Source of the DNA: Echinicola vietnamensis DSM 17526
Lineage (GTDB): Bacteria; Bacteroidota; Bacteroidia; Cytophagales; Cyclobacteriaceae
Assembly: GCF_000325705.1 (NCBI RefSeq)
Contig: NC_019904.1
Location: forward strand, 5,439,501 to 5,503,500
Direction of reading: 5' to 3'
Length of the DNA: 64,000 nt
Shown: positions 62,208-64,000 of the stretch, in pieces
Layout of the letters: each line of letters starts with the position of its first letter
How positions within the stretch are numbered: position 1 is the stretch's first letter
Notes under the pieces: model-generated
Database searches by the model: none
The model's input: only the letters and a program-made list of their open reading frames with translations
Told to the model about the DNA's origin: nothing
Translations under genes and position numbers: made by a program

Positions 62208-62359
62208 TATCGCGAATGTAGATACTTTAAACTGATTTATGGCAAACAACCATTACACTTCTACGAAAAACATTTAATCAAGTTTGATGCCAATTGTATA
62301 TTACATGACACCTTGACCATTTTTTTGGACCATCCCCCATCTTTTGGCAGTAACAGGCT

Positions 62360-62403
62360 AAAAAAAAAGCCATCCAGCACCTGAACGTGTGTGCTGAATG
62401 GCT
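62360..62403 (-). terminator. Terminator of the Xaa-Pro aminopeptidase gene
   Basis: AGCCATcCAGCAC / GTGCTGaATGGCT (62368-62380 and 62391-62403), one mismatch, preceded on the plus strand by nine A, so a T run follows on the minus strand. It begins 24 bases past the stop. Confidence 0.88.
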
Positions 62404-62426
62404 CGTTCTGAACATGACGCTGCCCC

Positions 62427-63806
62427 TTAGGACAACGCTTCCGTTCGGACTTTTTCCACCTCATCGGGCGCAATGGGAAGTGGCGTTCCCAATAGGTCTG
62501 CACCGCTATCGGTAATGGCAAAATCCTCTTCCACACGGATTCCTCCAAAGTCCCGGTAAGTCTCCAATTTATCGTAATCGATAAATTCCTTGAATTTGCC
62601 CGCTGCTTTGTTCATGTCTATCAGCTCGGGAATGATATATATGCCCGGTTCCACGGTAATCACATTGCCCGGCTCCAAAGCCTTGCCAAGTCTCAGTGAC
62701 TTCAACCCAAACTCAGTGGATTTTTGGAGTTCAGGAGTATAGCCTACATACTGCTCTCCCAGGTTTTCCATATCGTGCACGTCCAAGCCCATCATATGGC
62801 CCAGTCCACATTGAAAGAACATGGTATGTGCACCGGCGGCCACGGCCTCTTTGGCATCTCCCTTCATCAAGCCCACACCTTTCAGGCCTTCCACCAAGGT
62901 TTCAGCTGCCAATAAATGGACATCCAAGAAACGCTTCCCGGGCCGCAGGGCCTCCACTGCGGCACGATGGGCATTGTACACGCATTCGTAAAGCTCTCGT
63001 TGTCTGCTGTCAAACTTGGCACTAACAGGAAAAGTCCTGGTCATATCGCCGGCATAAAATTCCGTAGATTCAGCTCCTGAATCAAAAAGCAAGATATCCC
63101 CTTCTTTCAGGGTATTGCCGTAGTAATGGTTGTGCAGGGTTTGTCCGTCTTTGGTGGCAATGGGAGGAAAAGCCAAGGAAGCATTATAAGACCGGGCCAC
63201 ACTGGTGGCCACGGCTACCAACTCATATTCCTTCATGCCTGCCCGCGCTGCCTTCATCACGGCCAGGTGCACTGCTGATGTTCTGCTTACCGCTTCGTCC
63301 ATCTGCTCCAGTTCTTCAGCTGACTTGATATTACGCTGCTTTGCCACCGCTTGGATCAGTTTAACAGAAGGCATTTTTTCTATTTCCTCCACGGATTTCC
63401 CCAGCAGCCCCCTGAGCTGTAGGACGTGTTCTCCCCTGTATGGAGGCAAAATATGGCAATCTGCCTGAACGATCTTACCCAACTTTTCCAAAGAACCGGT
63501 ATGGCTTACCCCTACTTGTTCCCCAAGCTCAGCGATGGTAGGCTGCGGCCCGGTCCATACGATATCGTCTATCTCATAATCGTTTCCGAAAATATAATCT
63601 TTATCCGCATCACAGTCGATCACCCCTACCAATCCCGGCAAGGAAATTCCAAAGTAATATAAAAAAGTACTGTCCTGTCGGTACGGGTACCAATTGTGCT
63701 TGAAGTTGATACTGGCTTCATCATTGCCCAAAAACAGCAATTGACCACTGCCCATTTCAGCCCTGAGCTTGGCCCTTCTTTCTTGGTATATTTCTCTTTT
63801 GAACAT
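62427..63806 (-). CDS. pepP: Xaa-Pro aminopeptidase (M24B, PepP-type)
   Basis: 459 residues. The N-terminal creatinase-like domain includes GQLLFLGNDEASINFKHNWY and RQDSTFLYYFGISLPG. The C-terminal pita-bread domain carries the two-metal ligands: Asp pair in LLFDSGAESTEFYAGDMTRT, His in CGLGHMMGLDVHD, Glu in VITVEPGIYI and Glu in GIRVEEDFAIT. It removes N-terminal residues before proline. No signal peptide, so cytoplasmic. Monocistronic with its own terminator. Confidence 0.93.
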   Translation of the reverse strand: MFKREIYQERRAKLRAEMGSGQLLFLGNDEASINFKHNWYPYRQDSTFLYYFGISLPGLVGVIDCDADKDYIFGNDYEIDDIVWTGPQPTIAELGEQVGVSHTGSLEKLGKIVQADCHILPPYRGEHVLQLRGLLGKSVEEIEKMPSVKLIQAVAKQRNIKSAEELEQMDEAVSRTSAVHLAVMKAARAGMKEYELVAVATSVARSYNASLAFPPIATKDGQTLHNHYYGNTLKEGDILLFDSGAESTEFYAGDMTRTFPVSAKFDSRQRELYECVYNAHRAAVEALRPGKRFLDVHLLAAETLVEGLKGVGLMKGDAKEAVAAGAHTMFFQCGLGHMMGLDVHDMENLGEQYVGYTPELQKSTEFGLKSLRLGKALEPGNVITVEPGIYIIPELIDMNKAAGKFKEFIDYDKLETYRDFGGIRVEEDFAITDSGADLLGTPLPIAPDEVEKVRTEALS

Positions 63807-63972
63807 TATAAGTGGGTCGGTTAATAATAATTAAAACACAAATGTCCGAAAGTATTTCGGTCAATCAAAAAAAGATCACCGTTATTGACGATAGGCCCCG
63901 GCCTTACCTTATTAGCCCGCGCTCCATAAAAGGAACCGGGCGATGCCGCAACGGGGCCTCTGGCAGCAGTGC

Positions 63973-64000
63973 TTAGAAAGAGAAATCATATTGCACCCTC
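63973..64000 (-). CDS. C-terminal end of a possible outer-membrane protein (partial)
   Basis: The only visible part of this frame ends RVQYDFSF followed by TAA. A beta strand ending in Phe is typical of outer-membrane barrels such as TonB receptors. Only eight full codons are in the window, so the assignment is weak. Confidence 0.3.

Noticed and set aside
63894..63958. GGCCCC/GGGGCC pair as a terminator
   Set aside because: Arms are only six bases and about 53 bases apart, with no T run.
1..64000. tRNA, rRNA, CRISPR array or intact insertion sequence
   Set aside because: None recognised by eye; no regular short repeats, cloverleaf-like sequence or transposase motifs were seen.

Overview
This window looks like a chromosomal segment from a free-living, probably marine or saline Bacteroidota, most likely of the Cyclobacteriaceae type (Echinicola, Cyclobacterium or Algoriphagus relatives). 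The evidence is a SusC/SusD pair under an ECF sigma/FecR switch, several TonB-dependent receptors, DUF4374, DUF4625 and DUF5690 family proteins, Bacteroidota-type promoters (TTG, about 20 nt, TAnnTTTG), few Shine-Dalgarno sequences, and secreted sulfatases plus a beta-L-arabinofuranosidase-type enzyme. The genus is an inference. I saw no rRNA, tRNA, CRISPR array, complete insertion sequence or prophage.

Layout. 1-4.4 kb (minus): a cluster of unusual proteins: a partial secreted cadherin-like/Calx-beta protein, a phage tail-collar protein, an unknown protein, a LivJ-like binding protein with no signal peptide, and an aerolysin-fold pore-former candidate. 4.8-7.2 kb (minus): a small CPPxCG protein, a membrane protein, a histidine kinase and a LuxR-type regulator, translationally coupled. 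7.6-10.7 kb: a LamG + Ig-like + GH127/146 enzyme. 10.8-14.6 kb: a TonB receptor and two His-rich DUF4625-type lipoproteins around a divergent promoter that carries four copies of a 15-bp palindrome, probably a metal-responsive regulon. 14.8-19.8 kb: a cluster resembling 2-aminoethylphosphonate catabolism (DUF5690 permease, XRE-cupin regulator, alcohol dehydrogenase, FAD amine oxidase, phosphonatase-like HAD). 20.4-28.2 kb (minus): an orphan methyltransferase, then SusD, SusC, FecR and an ECF sigma factor, with no glycoside hydrolase beside them. 28.5-34.7 kb: an xusABC-like xenosiderophore operon followed by a thioredoxin-fold lipoprotein.

35.2-47.9 kb is signalling-rich: a 1329-residue hybrid kinase, a GT2 glycosyltransferase, a sigma-54 activator, a pseudokinase-receiver-Hpt protein, a stand-alone receiver, a small HTH regulator, an ECF sigma / 60-residue protein / MscS-type channel operon that mirrors sigX-cfrX-cmpX of Pseudomonas, and a degenerate receiver. 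A decayed OmpA-SPOR gene follows. 49.8-57.7 kb: an aminotransferase, then a six-gene MoxR/DUF58/Bat operon in which BatB and BatC are fused. 57.9-61.0 kb: two tandem secreted sulfatases. 61.3-63.8 kb: a small-multidrug-export-type protein, a short unknown protein and Xaa-Pro aminopeptidase. The final bases hold the C-terminal end of what may be an outer-membrane barrel.

Two repeat families were found by eye: elements ending in GCTGTCTCA-type inverted repeats (14.7 and 47.4 kb, both between convergent genes), and a diverged pair of about 152 bp (20.1 and 39.7 kb). The best candidates for undescribed biology are the 15-bp operator regulon, the pore-former/collar cluster, the pseudokinase phosphorelay region and the Bacteroidota sigX-cfrX-cmpX-like operon. 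All domain calls were made by eye, without database searches.
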